Shown here: in pieces, positions 1 through 13,075 of the stretch
Layout of the letters: every line of letters starts with the position of its first letter
Numbering within the stretch: position 1 is the first letter of the stretch
Assembly (NCBI RefSeq): GCF_040807025.1
Contig: NC_090952.1
Location: forward strand, 3,364,001-3,428,000
Source: Struthio camelus
Taxonomy: Eukaryota > Chordata > Aves > Struthioniformes > Struthionidae
DNA: 64,000 bases
Direction of reading: 5' to 3'
Position numbers and translations under genes: made by a program
The notes under the pieces: generated by a model
The model's database searches: none
What the model saw: the letters and a program-made list of their open reading frames with translations, nothing else
Told to the model about the DNA's origin: nothing

Positions 1-3000
1 GCCAGCAGCTTGGCTGCATGAGGACATGCAGAGAGGATCCTTGCTCCTTTCACTTCCTCCTCCAGCTTTTTCCTCTGCAATATGCAATGCAGTGAAGAGT
101 CAGTACAGGCCTGGCCTGGCCTTTTGGGTTTCCCAGACTCTGTGTTTCTCTGGGTGCTCTAGGGTACTGTGAGCCATCAGCTTTCCTCTGGCTGCAATTA
201 TCATGCTACTCTAGTACTGATAAACATTGCCTGTCTGGCCAACCCCAAAGCACAAGGCTGGGTTAAAGAAAACTTGAGATCTTGAAAAAAAAAGTTTCCT
301 TTATTTACTTTTTGATCTTTGAGTCTTAAACATTTGTGCCTTTGTTTAGTTTTTGGTTCTGAGCCTTCCTAGTCATGGAAAAGGTCTCAGAACTAAAAGC
401 CAAACTAACTGCAATGCTAAGAGTCTATTGAAAATTCAGATTCCAGCAAAGCCAGGCAGGGCTTTCGGTCACACAGCAACTAGCAGAGGCTTCATGAGCA
501 AAACCTCAAGGGTGAGCAGCACTCAGTCTCTAGCACTCAAGTGCATATGTACACGAGTGTGTTTTGAGTGAGTAGGTCTCCAGAGTGTATTGGTGGCACT
601 CTGAATGTGTGTGCACATGTTATATTGTGTATGACTGCAAGGGCTTGTGAACGCAACAGATATGCATGAGTGCATTTCTCTACCTTGTTTATATTTGTGT
701 GTACAGCCTGCACGCAGGCATTTTGGGGTCAGTGGGAGGGGTTCATATGCTTGTTCCAGTGCAGCTGAGTTCCTAAGCAGGTGTGTGTTGTTTGCTGGGT
801 AATATTTTCACGTGCACTTGAAGATATCAGCCTGTGCAGCTGTAGGTATGGACTAGGCTTTTATTTCTGTGTGTAAAATTCAGAAACTTGCACAGGCACC
901 TACTGAGCCTGTGCTGCTGAGAAATCATTTCCATGTTTCTGCATGCGTGCAAGCAGGTGTGTGTATTTGCGCATGCATGCACATAAGGGGAACAAGAGTG
1001 TGTCTAATTCTGGAGACAATGACGGGCTCTAACCAACCATGACTCTCTGGCCCAGAGTGAAAGTGTAAAAAATGACTTCTGAAATGGCACTTGCCATACT
1101 TTAAGTGTCTGAGGACATTTACAGCGTGGCACTGTGGAAGTAATTAATGGGTCCTTTTTGCAAAGCGAGCATCCGGTACTGGAGGCAGGTAGGACTGGAG
1201 TCACACAGAAAGCCCAAGTCAATAAAGAGGAAGGTGCTCAGCTGAGGAACAAAAGCAGTGTGTGCTTGTCTTTGCAGATGCTAGAATGCAGAGTCCTCCC
1301 TTGGCAGGCTGCCCCAGTCAGTATCCTGTCTTTAGGGATTCTCTTTCTGTTGGGACACAGAAGAAAAGAGGATCTTGGCTGTGTCACCTTTGCCTTGTCA
1401 CTGTCCCTCAGGGAGAGATTTTTGGAGGGGCAGCAGGTCATCTCCATGGCTCATGGGATTGCTGCCTTCATCCCCTCTCTTCAAAGGTACCAAGAGTGAA
1501 CTTCCTGCCTCCTACATTTCCAGGGAGGACTCTGACCTAGATCTGCAGAGGAGAAGGAAAAGGATCTTTCCATGTTGCAAGGGGAGAAGACAGCATAAAC
1601 ATGCACTTTCCATCTGTAGCTTGGCCCTGCAACACATTCTCCAGTGCTTGCGAAGAGCTAAGCCTGGGCGCAGTAGGTACCATCACTTGCTGCCACAGAG
1701 GTTACAGCCCATCTAGGATCAACTCTAAAGGCAAGAAGGCTCTGCCCTGTGCTAAGCCACCCCTTGCTGCTCCTGTCTCGTTGCAGGCTAGTGTTTTCAC
1801 AGTGTGGGTGGTAGGCAGGTCTGGCCTCGGGAGTGGACTGGGACATGTGCCCAGCCGACTTTATGCTCCCATAGGGAAAGGGACGCACAGAGGGATGCAA
1901 AAAACAAGCACCCAGTGGAAGGGCCCCCCTCTTTGCCCTCTTGGACAGAGCACTGTGAGAGGAGGGCTATACCAATCCCAGCACTACCTCCAAAGTGTCT
2001 GCTTGAGGGAATGGCCCACTCAGAGCACCCCTCACTTAGAGAGGTTTCTGTATCAACATCTCCTCAGGCTGCACACCCCATATTTCCAAGTGAGCTCACA
2101 TTTGAGGAAAGGTTATTGTGGCAGGTGCTGCCTCTCCATCAATTAAACAGCTGTTGATCACACACAACTGCAGTGCCGCTGAGCACTCAGACTGTTAGCA
2201 AACATGTCTAGGAAGAACATGCAAGGAATGAATTGCTCCAGAAAGACTCCTCCCTGAAAAGTAACCTATAACCCTCTCTTGGATGTCCTATGAACCAGGC
2301 TCAACTCCAGCTCAAGTAGGAACACAAAGCCTCTGTGCCCTCATCAGAAGAGGCAAGGCAAAGCCTCCCTTGCAATTCAGATGCTCTGGTTAACCCTCAG
2401 TCGTCTTAGGGCTGCCGGGATACTGGAGTTTCTCTAAATGAGGCCCAGCCCCTCTCTGAATGTTAAAGAGGATCAGTCAAGATTGCTCAGTGGTTCAGGA
2501 AAAAAATGATGCCCTGTGACAGACTCTTAATCTTGAATGTCAGCTGCGGTTTGCTACAGTGAAGGAGGATCTGGAGCATAGGCTGGACCCAAGGAGCAGG
2601 AGAAATGAAGGCGAAAGCTGCGTGGGTGAGGGAAAAACTACTTAGGAGAGGCCGTTTTAAGAGGTGCTAGATCCCTGTGTCCTCAGCACCTACTTCTAGG
2701 ATGTACTGAAGGGAGGACTGTGATGGCCCCTGCTAGCACTGGCAGATAGCTCTCCCTGGGGACAGGGAAGTTTCCCAACCCTGGGGTGTCTATGGGGACA
2801 GCCAGTTGCACAAGGTCTCCGTTGGAGAGCAGCTCAGACTCTATATAGGAGATGGGAATGTACCTGTAACTCAAGTCCTTTTCTCCTACCCTGCTTTCCT
2901 CCTGCTCCTTGTCATGGGCACAGCCCTGGTTTTGACCGGGGACACCCATGCTGGAGATTAAAGAGTGGCGCGGCAGAGATGTCCAGATGTCCCTTAGACT

Positions 3001-4503
3001 CAGGCTCTGAAACACTAACCATCGGTCGTACTCTAGCTCCACTGAGCACTAAACAGCTCTGGTGCTGGGGTATAGGGCATAGCCGGAAGCTGACGCTGGG
3101 AAGCGTGGAGGGAGAATAGCAAAGCCTCAAACCAGCTGTTTTTATTGCTTCTTTATATGGCAATGTTCCCTTGTCCTCTGCTGAGAGCTCCCAGCACTGC
3201 TCCTTCCCTTCCGTACTTCATGTGCCGCTCTACTAGGACTGCAGAGATTTTTGAAACCTCATCCACAGACCACGGAGTACAACAGCCCCTCCAAAAGCCC
3301 ATCGTGGAGAGTAACCCCAGCTCCCATTTCTTGTAGCCCTCATGGCCAGGCCAGGGTCTTCATTGCTGTTCTTGTGATTTCACTGGTGCTGGTGCCTTGC
3401 AGGCAGCAGACTGTTGTGGATCTGATTCTTGGGATGTCGATGTACAAATGTCACATGCAGAAATCCCCGCGGTTGTTTGGGAAACTCACTTGCCCTCCCA
3501 TTGAGCTTTACTCTGCATTTTATGTTCTCTTTCCTTAAATAAAGAACAAGAACTTGCCTATATAAGCCTACCAGCAGGTCCCTGACTGATTATTCTCTGT
3601 TAGCAGCACAATCCATGTCTGCGAAACTGCTGCTTGTCTCAGAGTGTCCTTCTAGCTCAGATGCTTTGCCAACCTCTGGAGGTTACACTTAACCTCTAAT
3701 CTCAGGGGCTATTTGACCACACATCTTGGGCAAACTTTGCTGGGATGAAGGAAGAGCTGGTATGGGCAAGCCACCACTCAAGCAGAGATGTAATGGATGC
3801 TCTGGGGGCTCAAAATGGCCTCAGAGCTCAGCTCAAAGCTCATATTTTGTTTGAAACATGGCATTGCTTTGCAATTGAGAGGAAATCCAGGCATTTGAAA
3901 ACATTCAGCAGCCTAAACTTAGAGCTCTGCTGTCTCAGCTGCTTGAGCAAAGGCCTCTGGACCGAGCTTAAAATAAGAAGCTTGTTTGTTGTCCAGGAGT
4001 AGGAAATTGTTGTTGTTTGACCTAGTAACAGTAGGTCTAAATGTGCTATACAGATCTGTGCTGTTCAACACCCCTGGCTCTGATGGGGCAAACCAGCCTT
4101 GCTTACACCAGGTGAAGTCTGGCCTTCCACCTGCAAAATGGAAGATAACTGCATCGTACTGCCTTTGCTTCCTCTTTCACTTCTATTCATGCACATGTAG
4201 GACTGGCCATTTAGGGGTACAGATCTCCAAAGTTGGGGCTTGGGTCCTCGGAGCAACAAGCCCATACACTTTTGAGGCTCCACCTCAAAGTACAAGCCCA
4301 AAGCATCTCAATATCAGGCTTCCTTGATCTCCTAGCTCTGGTTGCTATCTTGATCTGCCTCCATAAGGAATGTGCCAATTAGAAACCAACCTGACCCTAG
4401 TGCACTCCAAGGCAAGCCCTGACCACCTTGTCAGCTCCTGGCACACCAGGATGCTTGCCCATGTTCTTCCCCCTGCTGCAGGCTCTGTAGCTACTTCACA
4501 GGC

Positions 4504-4524
4504 AAAAAAAAAAAAAAAAAAAAA
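4504..4524. repeat. Poly-A tract, followed by a poly-G tract at 4588-4599
   Basis: There are twenty-one consecutive A residues, and about 60 bases later a run of twelve G. No SINE or LINE body is recognisable upstream of the A tract, so it is annotated only as a homopolymer. Confidence 0.9.
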
Positions 4525-6806
4525 GTCTGTTTTCTTGAGTGGTTTTGCTGCTTAAGGGTTGAGTTCATGACCCGGAGGGGTGGGAGTGGGGGGGGGGGGA
4601 GCAGGATTTGAGGAGGTCTACTGTATCCCAGAGCCTACTTTCATGAAACTGGCAGGTTCCTAATAGTTTGAAACATTGCCAGATTGGAGTGAAACTGGCC
4701 CACGTGTTCAGGTACTTTAAGAAAAGGGAAGGAACATGCTGTTATAGGAGCTCTTCCCCTTAAGAAACAAAGCTAAAAGCACCTAAGCATTTGGGAGGAG
4801 CTCTTCCTGAACAATAAAGGGAGCTGAGCAGCCTACAATGTGGGCTCACTGAAGGCTGGAAAATGGAGGCTCTGCAGCTTAATTCACAACTGAGACATTT
4901 GGCTTCCATTTGAAAAACGGCCCCAAAACCTACACCAGCCTTCTGAGGGTTTGTTGTGAGAGGGAGCTGTTCTTCCCAGCCACGTCCCCTGGGGGTGGGA
5001 AGGAAATGTCCCATGTCAAGCTTTACAAAAGACCCTAGGCAGAGGAGCCAGTTGTGCTGCTGTGCCCCAGCCAGGCTGTGCCAGTCTCTCTCCCCTGCCC
5101 ATGGTGCCTTTGCTATGGCTCCTGCCTTTAGGCATTAACCCTGGATGGTCCTGGACTCAGACACCACACCAGCTTGGGATAATGTGCCAAAGACCTCAGG
5201 TCTGGAGAAAGAGGGTGCAGTGTGTTCCTCTTGCCTGCCTTCCTGCAAAGATCCTCTAAGCAGTGACGGGAGAGGACCACAGCACAGTCAAGCTCCATCT
5301 CACTAATTCCACCGATCAGAAACATCAGATCATCCCTGCCAGCCCCTTGATCAGCCTTTGCCAGAGCTCCTAAATAAATCCAGGAAGGCTCGGGTTGTAC
5401 AACTTCTCCAGTAACACCAACCAGGTGATTTGTGTTTCCACACGAATGCTCTTCTTTGTGCTGCTAGCAGGAGAGGCTTCGTGTCCCTGATTAGAATTGC
5501 AAGATCGGATGGCACTTGGCAGGATGCAGCAAAGAGCTGTGTTTATCCTGTACAATTGCTGCATGTTCCTCTGCCTCCTGCTGAACCACATCATCCAATT
5601 TCAAACTGAGTCTAGGAAATTGCAGGACTGAGTTAAGGTTTCTATGCTCCAGACAAGTCTGTGAACATGCAGAAAATTAATTCCTGACTGCAGATTTGTC
5701 CTGCTGCCCTGAGGTTAGTGTGCCTTTTAGGGTCACTTTAAGGATGGTGTTGGCTATGTGGCCTCTGCAGCATGGTGTATCTAGCCCGGAAAAGGGTGAG
5801 GAGGGGGAGGGGAAAGACATCAGGGATGCAGAGGCTGTGATGTATCCTCAAATATGATTTAGAAGAAAATTTGACTATTCACAAGAAATATCTTTCAATC
5901 AGATACTCTACAGCCATCCCAGAAGAGGTGGGGTGATAATTCCCAGCCATTTGCCACCTAGAACCGAACAAAACTTTTTAACTGCAGGAGCCTTTTAAGA
6001 AAACCATCTGCACATCACAAAGTCTAACCTGCTTTAGCTCAAAGCAAGCTGTCAGCACAGGTTGAACAAGTTTGATGCGGCAAGCGCGTCTGCAGCTGTC
6101 AGCTGCCAGAACAGCTTACCGAACCCAGAGTGTCTTTCTGACTCTCATGACTACCAGCAAATACAAACATCGACTCGTTCAGCTAGATTTCCTCTGCTGT
6201 TTCTTCTGTGTCCCCAGGAAGGAAGCACACAAGTCTCTCTCTGTGGCTGGACGGAGCAAGGCAACATGGCTTAGCCCCAGAGCACGTTCCCAAGGACCTG
6301 CTGAGAGCAAAGAGGAAGCTATGGCCTGAGTGACCTCTGGCCATATGGTAGACATATGCCCGCGAAACCAAAATGTAAAGGGTCTCTGATGGCATGAATA
6401 CCCATATGCTGAGCTGGAACTGGGGTCTACCTGCCCTACCGCAGGTCCAGCGGTACTATTAAGTTTCAGTTACCCACTCACTGGAGCCCATTCATGTCAG
6501 GATAGAGGGCCTATAAAAAGGCAGCATGAACAAAACTGTATTCTTCTGCCAAAATTGATGTTGTCTCATTTATATGAGACAAAACGTAATATGAATGTAT
6601 AAGATATGAATATATATATTTATTTATAACTCCTGTATATTGCAGCTGTCTGATGTCACCTGCGAAAGTGAGCCAAAAAGCTTGTTTGGTTGAACCCCTT
6701 CTTCTTAGAAAAGCATCGAGTCTGCATTTTAAGCACTGAGCGACAGAGAATCTCCCTTTCTCCAACTGCTTTTCTCAACGGTGGATTACTCATGCTGTTA
6801 AAGGCA

Positions 6807-6829
6807 GTTTGTTTGTTTGTTTGTTTTTT
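6807..6829. repeat. GTTT tetranucleotide microsatellite
   Basis: Four tandem GTTT units are followed by a T run. A similar array lies at 17134-17153. Confidence 0.85.
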
Positions 6830-7879
6830 CACTTAATTCAAATTAGAAGAGGTTGGCTTTGGCTTCTAGCTACCACTACTTCTATCCTTTCTATGCTTCT
6901 TGATTAATAAGCCCTTTGCTATTTCCACACTGCAATCAAGACACTCTCAATCTTTCCCACACGCTGAATAGCCTGGGCTTCTCAAGTCTCTTGCTGCAGG
7001 AGAGGATTTCTGGGCTGGGGAGGGGGCAGTTCTGTGTCTCTGCTCTAGCTTCTCTAATCTGCCATATCTTGAAGCAAGGATGCCATAAGGACCCAACCCT
7101 GCTTGTTCTCTTCCTAGCCCCTCAGCACTGATCTGCTTTGCCCTTATTGACTCCTGACTACTGGCAGGATGGGGAGAGCTCAGCTTCTGAAAGGCAGGGC
7201 AGGACTTTTATGGAACAACCAGGCATTTCTGCCTAGTCTTGCAGCATCCATAATCTTTCCTGAGAAAGCATCCCCTCAACCCTCCCAAGCCCCTGGGCAC
7301 TGGCTGATTGCCCAGGCACCCCATCTCTGTGCCTCACCACCAGTCAGCCCCTCTTTTGCCAAGGACTGCAGTGTTTTAGTTCCCCGGAGCAGAGCCCATT
7401 ACCAGCCAGGGGAAGAAGAGGTAGCTAGGCTGGCAGAAGGAAGCCTTTTATATTCCTCCCAGGGAATCACAGGATCCCTGGCAGAAAGTCAGTTCACCAA
7501 CTTTGCTGACTTCCTGGCAGTTAACACCCTCTGGCTCAGTCTGAGAGTGGCAGGAACCTTCCCAGCAAATATAGGAGCTTCTCTATCCAGTTTGATTTCC
7601 TGGAGGGCTAGGGGAAAAGTATCGCTTTTTGGTTTTGCTGCAAGTTATGCACATGGTTTCCATAGCCTGGTAGTGTGTTGTCACAGGCAAAGCTGTTCGC
7701 ATTCCTCATGCTCCCGTCAGCCAAGGAAGTGACACGTCCTGTGAAGGGCTCAGCATGGACCTCTGTATGAGCCCTTCATGCGCTGCTTCAGTGAATTAAG
7801 GAGCTATGTGCAATACTAACATGAACTATTACTATTTTCTTGCCCATCAGCTTTACACTGAATCATTCCTTCGGTCTCT

Positions 7880-7985
7880 GCAGGGAGGAAAACTGAAGCT
7901 TTGGGGGGAGATGACTTGTCTGTGTTCATCCATGAGGAGAGGAGCAGAGCCCTGATACAACACAAACACTTCTTCTGAAGGGAGT
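7880..7985 (-). repeat. Possible MIR SINE remnant (minus orientation)
   Basis: The order of short motifs recalls an inverted MIR: a 'gaggaaaactgaagc' segment, then 'gatgacttgtctgtg', then 'aggagcagagccctg'. MIR consensus inverted reads roughly 'gaggaaactgaggc', 'agtgacttgccc', 'gcagagctgg'. Divergence is high, so this is tentative. Confidence 0.4.
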
Positions 7986-10060
7986 CCTCTCAAAGAGGGG
8001 CTGAGGCCAGAGCTAGGAGATAAAAACGTTTTCAGATTTTTCTCTATGGGTGGCAGAAGTGTCTGACGGAGACAGATGGGTTTTGACTCTTTTTTTATGG
8101 GTAAGGCTGTTCAGTTCCTGGAATTTTTGTGCAGAACAAGAATGAGCCACCCTGGTGTAACCAGCAATCTTGTGGGCAGAGTGCCTGCCTGACTGAGTTC
8201 ATGTTCTGCCTGATTTGAATTTGGGATCTTATTTTGGGTTATATGGTTTTCTGGGGACCTCTAAATGAAAGGGTGAGTTACATTACCTCTCGGGGAGAAA
8301 ACAAGCTTTGAAAGATCAAAACCCCTTTCTGAAAACAGAACCTTTGGTTTCTGGTGAGTTCAGCAACTGTAGCTGCAGTCTTGGAAAGCTTTACAATGAA
8401 ACTAGATGCCTTTTGAAAGGACATTCTCATTCACTGTGGTCCATGCTCTTCGATAAGGGGCCAGATACAACACTAGAACACCTTGGAAAGTTGTGCATTT
8501 GCAATTATTTGGTAGACCATTAAGCTGTATCTGACATGTGGGCTTCTCATGCTATCCTAAAAACCATCTTCAACAAGGACAAGGTGGTAGGTGGTTTGGC
8601 ATCTGGGGCTGGATTCAACTTGCAGGCATCTAGCTTATAAACAGTCCCTCTGGCTCATTCACAGCAGGACTTCCTTCAGTAAAAGCTGATGACTGCTTGG
8701 TACAGGTCAGATTAAAATAATCACAGGGATCCCTCCCAGCCTGGGCTTTTGCAAATGCATGATTAAACCCACAATGCACATGCAGCCCATTCTGATTTAC
8801 TCTGGGTGCACAGTGCAGTCTCTGTCCAAGCATGGTACATGTGCACTTCCTTAGAGGTGCCAGCCCTACTGTGCAGGGGCAAAGCTACCAACAGCCGAGC
8901 TGGGAGCACCTGGCATGTCTCCAAAGCACTGGACCTCTTGTGCATGTGGCGTAGCATTGCTTACAGCCTAGATAAGAGCAAGCTGCTGCTGCCTGCATCT
9001 CTAACAGGATCTACTGCTATGCTTTAGTAGCTGGGAGTCACAGGCAGCACATCCCTTAATCCAGTTCTGCTCTGGCCTGAAAAACAGGGCCATGCCAACT
9101 GCTTGGGAAGACAGAGTCACCTCCCAGTTCAACATCCTGAAGCAGTGCGGGAGGAGGGAAGGACACTGAACGAGTCTTGATTTTTTCACTTGAGCCCCGT
9201 TGGACATCCTGGAAGGTGCTGAGGGGGGATCATAAAACCAATAACACGACAACTGAATAGTGCCACATTTTTTTGAAACAGCCCAGCCCACAGACTATCC
9301 ACTGCGGTCCAGCAGGCAGCTAAATACTTAGAAACACATAGAAATGCAGGCACATGCCCTGGAAAAGGAGCAGCCGGTAAAACAGGCATCATCAGGAAAA
9401 CACCTTCTGTACTGTCGTCTTTAAACCCTTGAGGCTGAGAAATCTTCCCAACTTACTTCAGTCATTCCCTTCTCTTTTTGCTCAGCTTAACTGACTGAAT
9501 GGCTTGCCATGACTGCTCCAAGGATGAGAACCTCAGTTAGATTTTTTTTTTCCATGCCGGAGAGGAACCCTCACCATTTCTCTGCAGATTGTCTCTCCTA
9601 AGGATCAAGTTACCCATGCTCTCCTTCCAGCTATGGGCCATAGCAAAATCACAGTCTATTGTTAGATATAGGCAAAACAAGAAGTAAACCCACACTCATC
9701 ACAACAGCCTTCCACTAGAGAGTTAGATCTCAACAAAAGTATTTTTTACACAAGGCATCAGTTTTGATGAAGACTGACAGACTCTGAAATGACTTGATAC
9801 AAAACTGTTCTGCTCCGATACTATTTCATTTTGAGTATTAGGTTTAACAGCCCAAATCACGTAACCTGACAAGATCAAAACCACCCGTATGATGACTTTG
9901 CCATTATGGTCTCTCCCAAGGGAAAAATGTTTCATCCTGTGAGATCAATTTTTCAGAGGGGAAACGCAAACATTAGAACACTAGCATTTCTCACCCGACA
10001 GGAATTTCTTTTTCCAATCCGTCCTAATTACTAACAAATAGAAAAATCTTTAATTAAAAA

Positions 10061-10087
10061 CAAAACAAAACACAACACACACACACA
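10061..10087. repeat. CA-rich simple repeat
   Basis: A CAAAA-type repeat grades into (CA)n. Confidence 0.8.
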
Positions 10088-11004
10088 AGCAAGCCTGGAG
10101 TTCACTCCCTTCCCCCCTTGTTAAAAGCATTTAAATTCTGTCCTTCAGCCTCTCTTCCTCCACACAGAGCTCAAGTTCCTTTTTCTTTTTCTTTTTTAAT
10201 CAGGTTGTCATTTCCTCCTCAAAATACTGTTGCAATGAGGAACAGGCCTTTATAAAAATACCATTTCTCCTTCCCCTTCTTCAGAGCAGAGAGACTGCCT
10301 TGCTGTAAAGTTTTTGCTTTCCTTGCATAGCAGAAGACTTCAGCCCTCCCGCCTCTTCAGAACCCAGTTGTAAACCTTCCTCCCAAATCAGCCCCAAACA
10401 GAAATCTCTCTGGCTGGCATCCAACTGACAAAATGATCCTTAGCTTCCTGCAACAAGAGCTTCACAGAAGCTGCTTGAGAAGCAGCTGGGGGTGGAGTAA
10501 CAGAGGAGGGCTGAGGGAGGTTGGTGGGTGTAAAGGAGCTGAGACGTGGCGCGGCAGTGGAGAAGAACTGGACAGGCGAGGGGCAGCAGGCAGTGGTTGA
10601 GGTATGTGGTGAGGAGGAGTGTGGCTGGCTGTGACCGCTGCTGCAGGCTGACAGCTTGCAAGCTCCTGCTTGAATGATGAGGACCTCATCCAGGGCTGAC
10701 CTGCAGACAGGGGGTACTTTTGGACTAGACCACTTGCATCTCTGCAAGGGATAGGCTGGCTTGCAATTTGACCGAGCTCAAATGGAAGAGAGGGTTCCAT
10801 GAGGAGCTACCATCAGAGCAAAAGGGGGTCAGAGCAAGGCAAGAGGGTCCCAAGAAGTCTGTCTACCTTCCCCTTCCTTTCAATGCAGATACATCACTCC
10901 CTGCCCAAATATCTCTACTATTGCCTGCTCGAGAAACACCTCTGTGTGCATGCAGCATTTAAAAAGGCACTACCTCCTTTTCACCTCAGCACATGAACAC
11001 AGAG

Positions 11005-12160
11005 GCAAGTCTTTTTTGTTCCTTTATTACACATTGCCCAGGCGTGGTAAAGCAGCAGCCAGCCCCAGGCCCACAGGCAGACCATAGAGAGCTGTGATTA
11101 GAGAGACCTTAGCAAGAGATTGCCCAAGTGGCACAGATTTTCATTTTCAGTAAAGACTTCCTTTAATCTGTGAAGTCATAGCTGTGGCTGAACCCAACTG
11201 CCACCCACTGGAGCAGTCAAACCCCATCCCTCTGAAGCCCACATCACCATTTTACTCTGAAGGAAAGATGAAGGTACTTTTTTGACAGACCTTGAACTAG
11301 TTTGAGAGATGTACAAGCATTTTACACCCTGTAGCATGTAAAGCCTTTTCCCTCCCTGCCCACCCCGCCTCCCTCCAAATACATGTGAATAGAGTATGTC
11401 TCAGCCCCTCTCCAGCCCACCCCAGCCCACCCCCCCCCCAAATCCCCAAGGCATCCCAACAACAGCAGCAATGCTTTAAATCGGAACTGCAAACACAGGG
11501 TGCGTCTTTGCCTAACCTTCCCAAGCACTGACAGTCTAAATGCTAAGCTGCTTACATGGGCTAATGGCAATATATCTGTGCTGCAAGGCTTCATCTTAGC
11601 CCCCCCGCCACCAACTCTCCTCTCTGCTTCCCACCTTCCTCCATGTCCTTAAACCAACACTTCCCCACTGGAACTCCTTGGCACATCAAATACAGTGCAT
11701 ACGGCAAGTTCCCCAGGTAGCTGCACGACATAGTGCTTGTGAGAGCTGGAGTTCAGTGTGACACAGACGAGTTTATCTGGCTGCGCGAGTCCCAGACCCA
11801 TACACGGTTTGGTGTACCCCCCCCACACCCTCCCTCCCGCCCAAACATAGATACAATAGTGTCCAAGTCCACAAATCCGGGGAGGGTTGGGAGCTACAGT
11901 TGGCTACTGCAGAAGTCGGAGACAGGGAAGAAGGTTGGTGTTCAGCAACTGCTACAAGGAAGAGCCCAATAGGTTCAACTTGGAAGATGGAGGAGAAACA
12001 AAACAAACAAACAAAACCCCCAAGAATAAACTCAAAAGGAGGCAAAGGGGGGAAACTTGGGGTTCAAGGGTCTGATGTCTACTCTCTAAAGGCAACAGCC
12101 AGCACAGGAGAGGAAAGGGAGAGTTGGTGTTCGGTGTTTTGGTTTTTTTTTTTTTTGGTG
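11005..12160 (-). other. Probable 3' UTR of the KCTD12-type gene, with poly(A) signal
   Basis: Reading the minus strand past the stop codon there is no further long frame continuing the protein. The first canonical AATAAA is at 11028-11023 (seen as TTTATT on the plus strand), so cleavage would fall near 11005-11010. The segment has long pyrimidine- and purine-rich tracts, including a C run near 11430 and AAAC repeats near 12000. A 3' UTR of about 1.1 kb is plausible, since KCTD12 transcripts in other vertebrates have long ones. The exact end is inferred from the signal alone. Confidence 0.5.
11023..11028 (-). terminator. Candidate polyadenylation signal AATAAA
   Basis: A canonical AATAAA hexamer on the minus strand, about 1.13 kb downstream of the KCTD12-type stop codon and in the correct orientation. 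No transcript evidence is available. Confidence 0.45.

Positions 12161-13075
<915 letters not shown>

Larger units (their letters stand above)
1..11004. other. Gene-free stretch left of the KCTD12-type gene
   Basis: I find no reading frame here with recognisable protein similarity or a consistent splice structure. Several open frames of 100-190 codons exist (for example 1601-2146 and 7169-7732, plus strand). They have no domain signature, and their number fits chance at this base composition. An AATAAA lies at 3538-3543 on the plus strand, but no coding sequence leads into it. Content is simple repeats (A21 at 4504-4524, G12 at 4588-4599, GTTT repeats at 6807-6829, a CA-rich tract at 10061-10087) and probable old SINE remnants. 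Confidence 0.6.

Noticed and set aside
1134-2157. Cluster of overlapping open frames up to 181 codons, both strands
   Set aside because: Mutually overlapping frames with no recognisable similarity. The open stretches reflect local GC content.
7169-7732. 187-codon plus-strand open frame
   Set aside because: No domain, no splice context, and Ser/Leu/Ala composition as in random frames. A frame of this length is expected by chance at this GC content.
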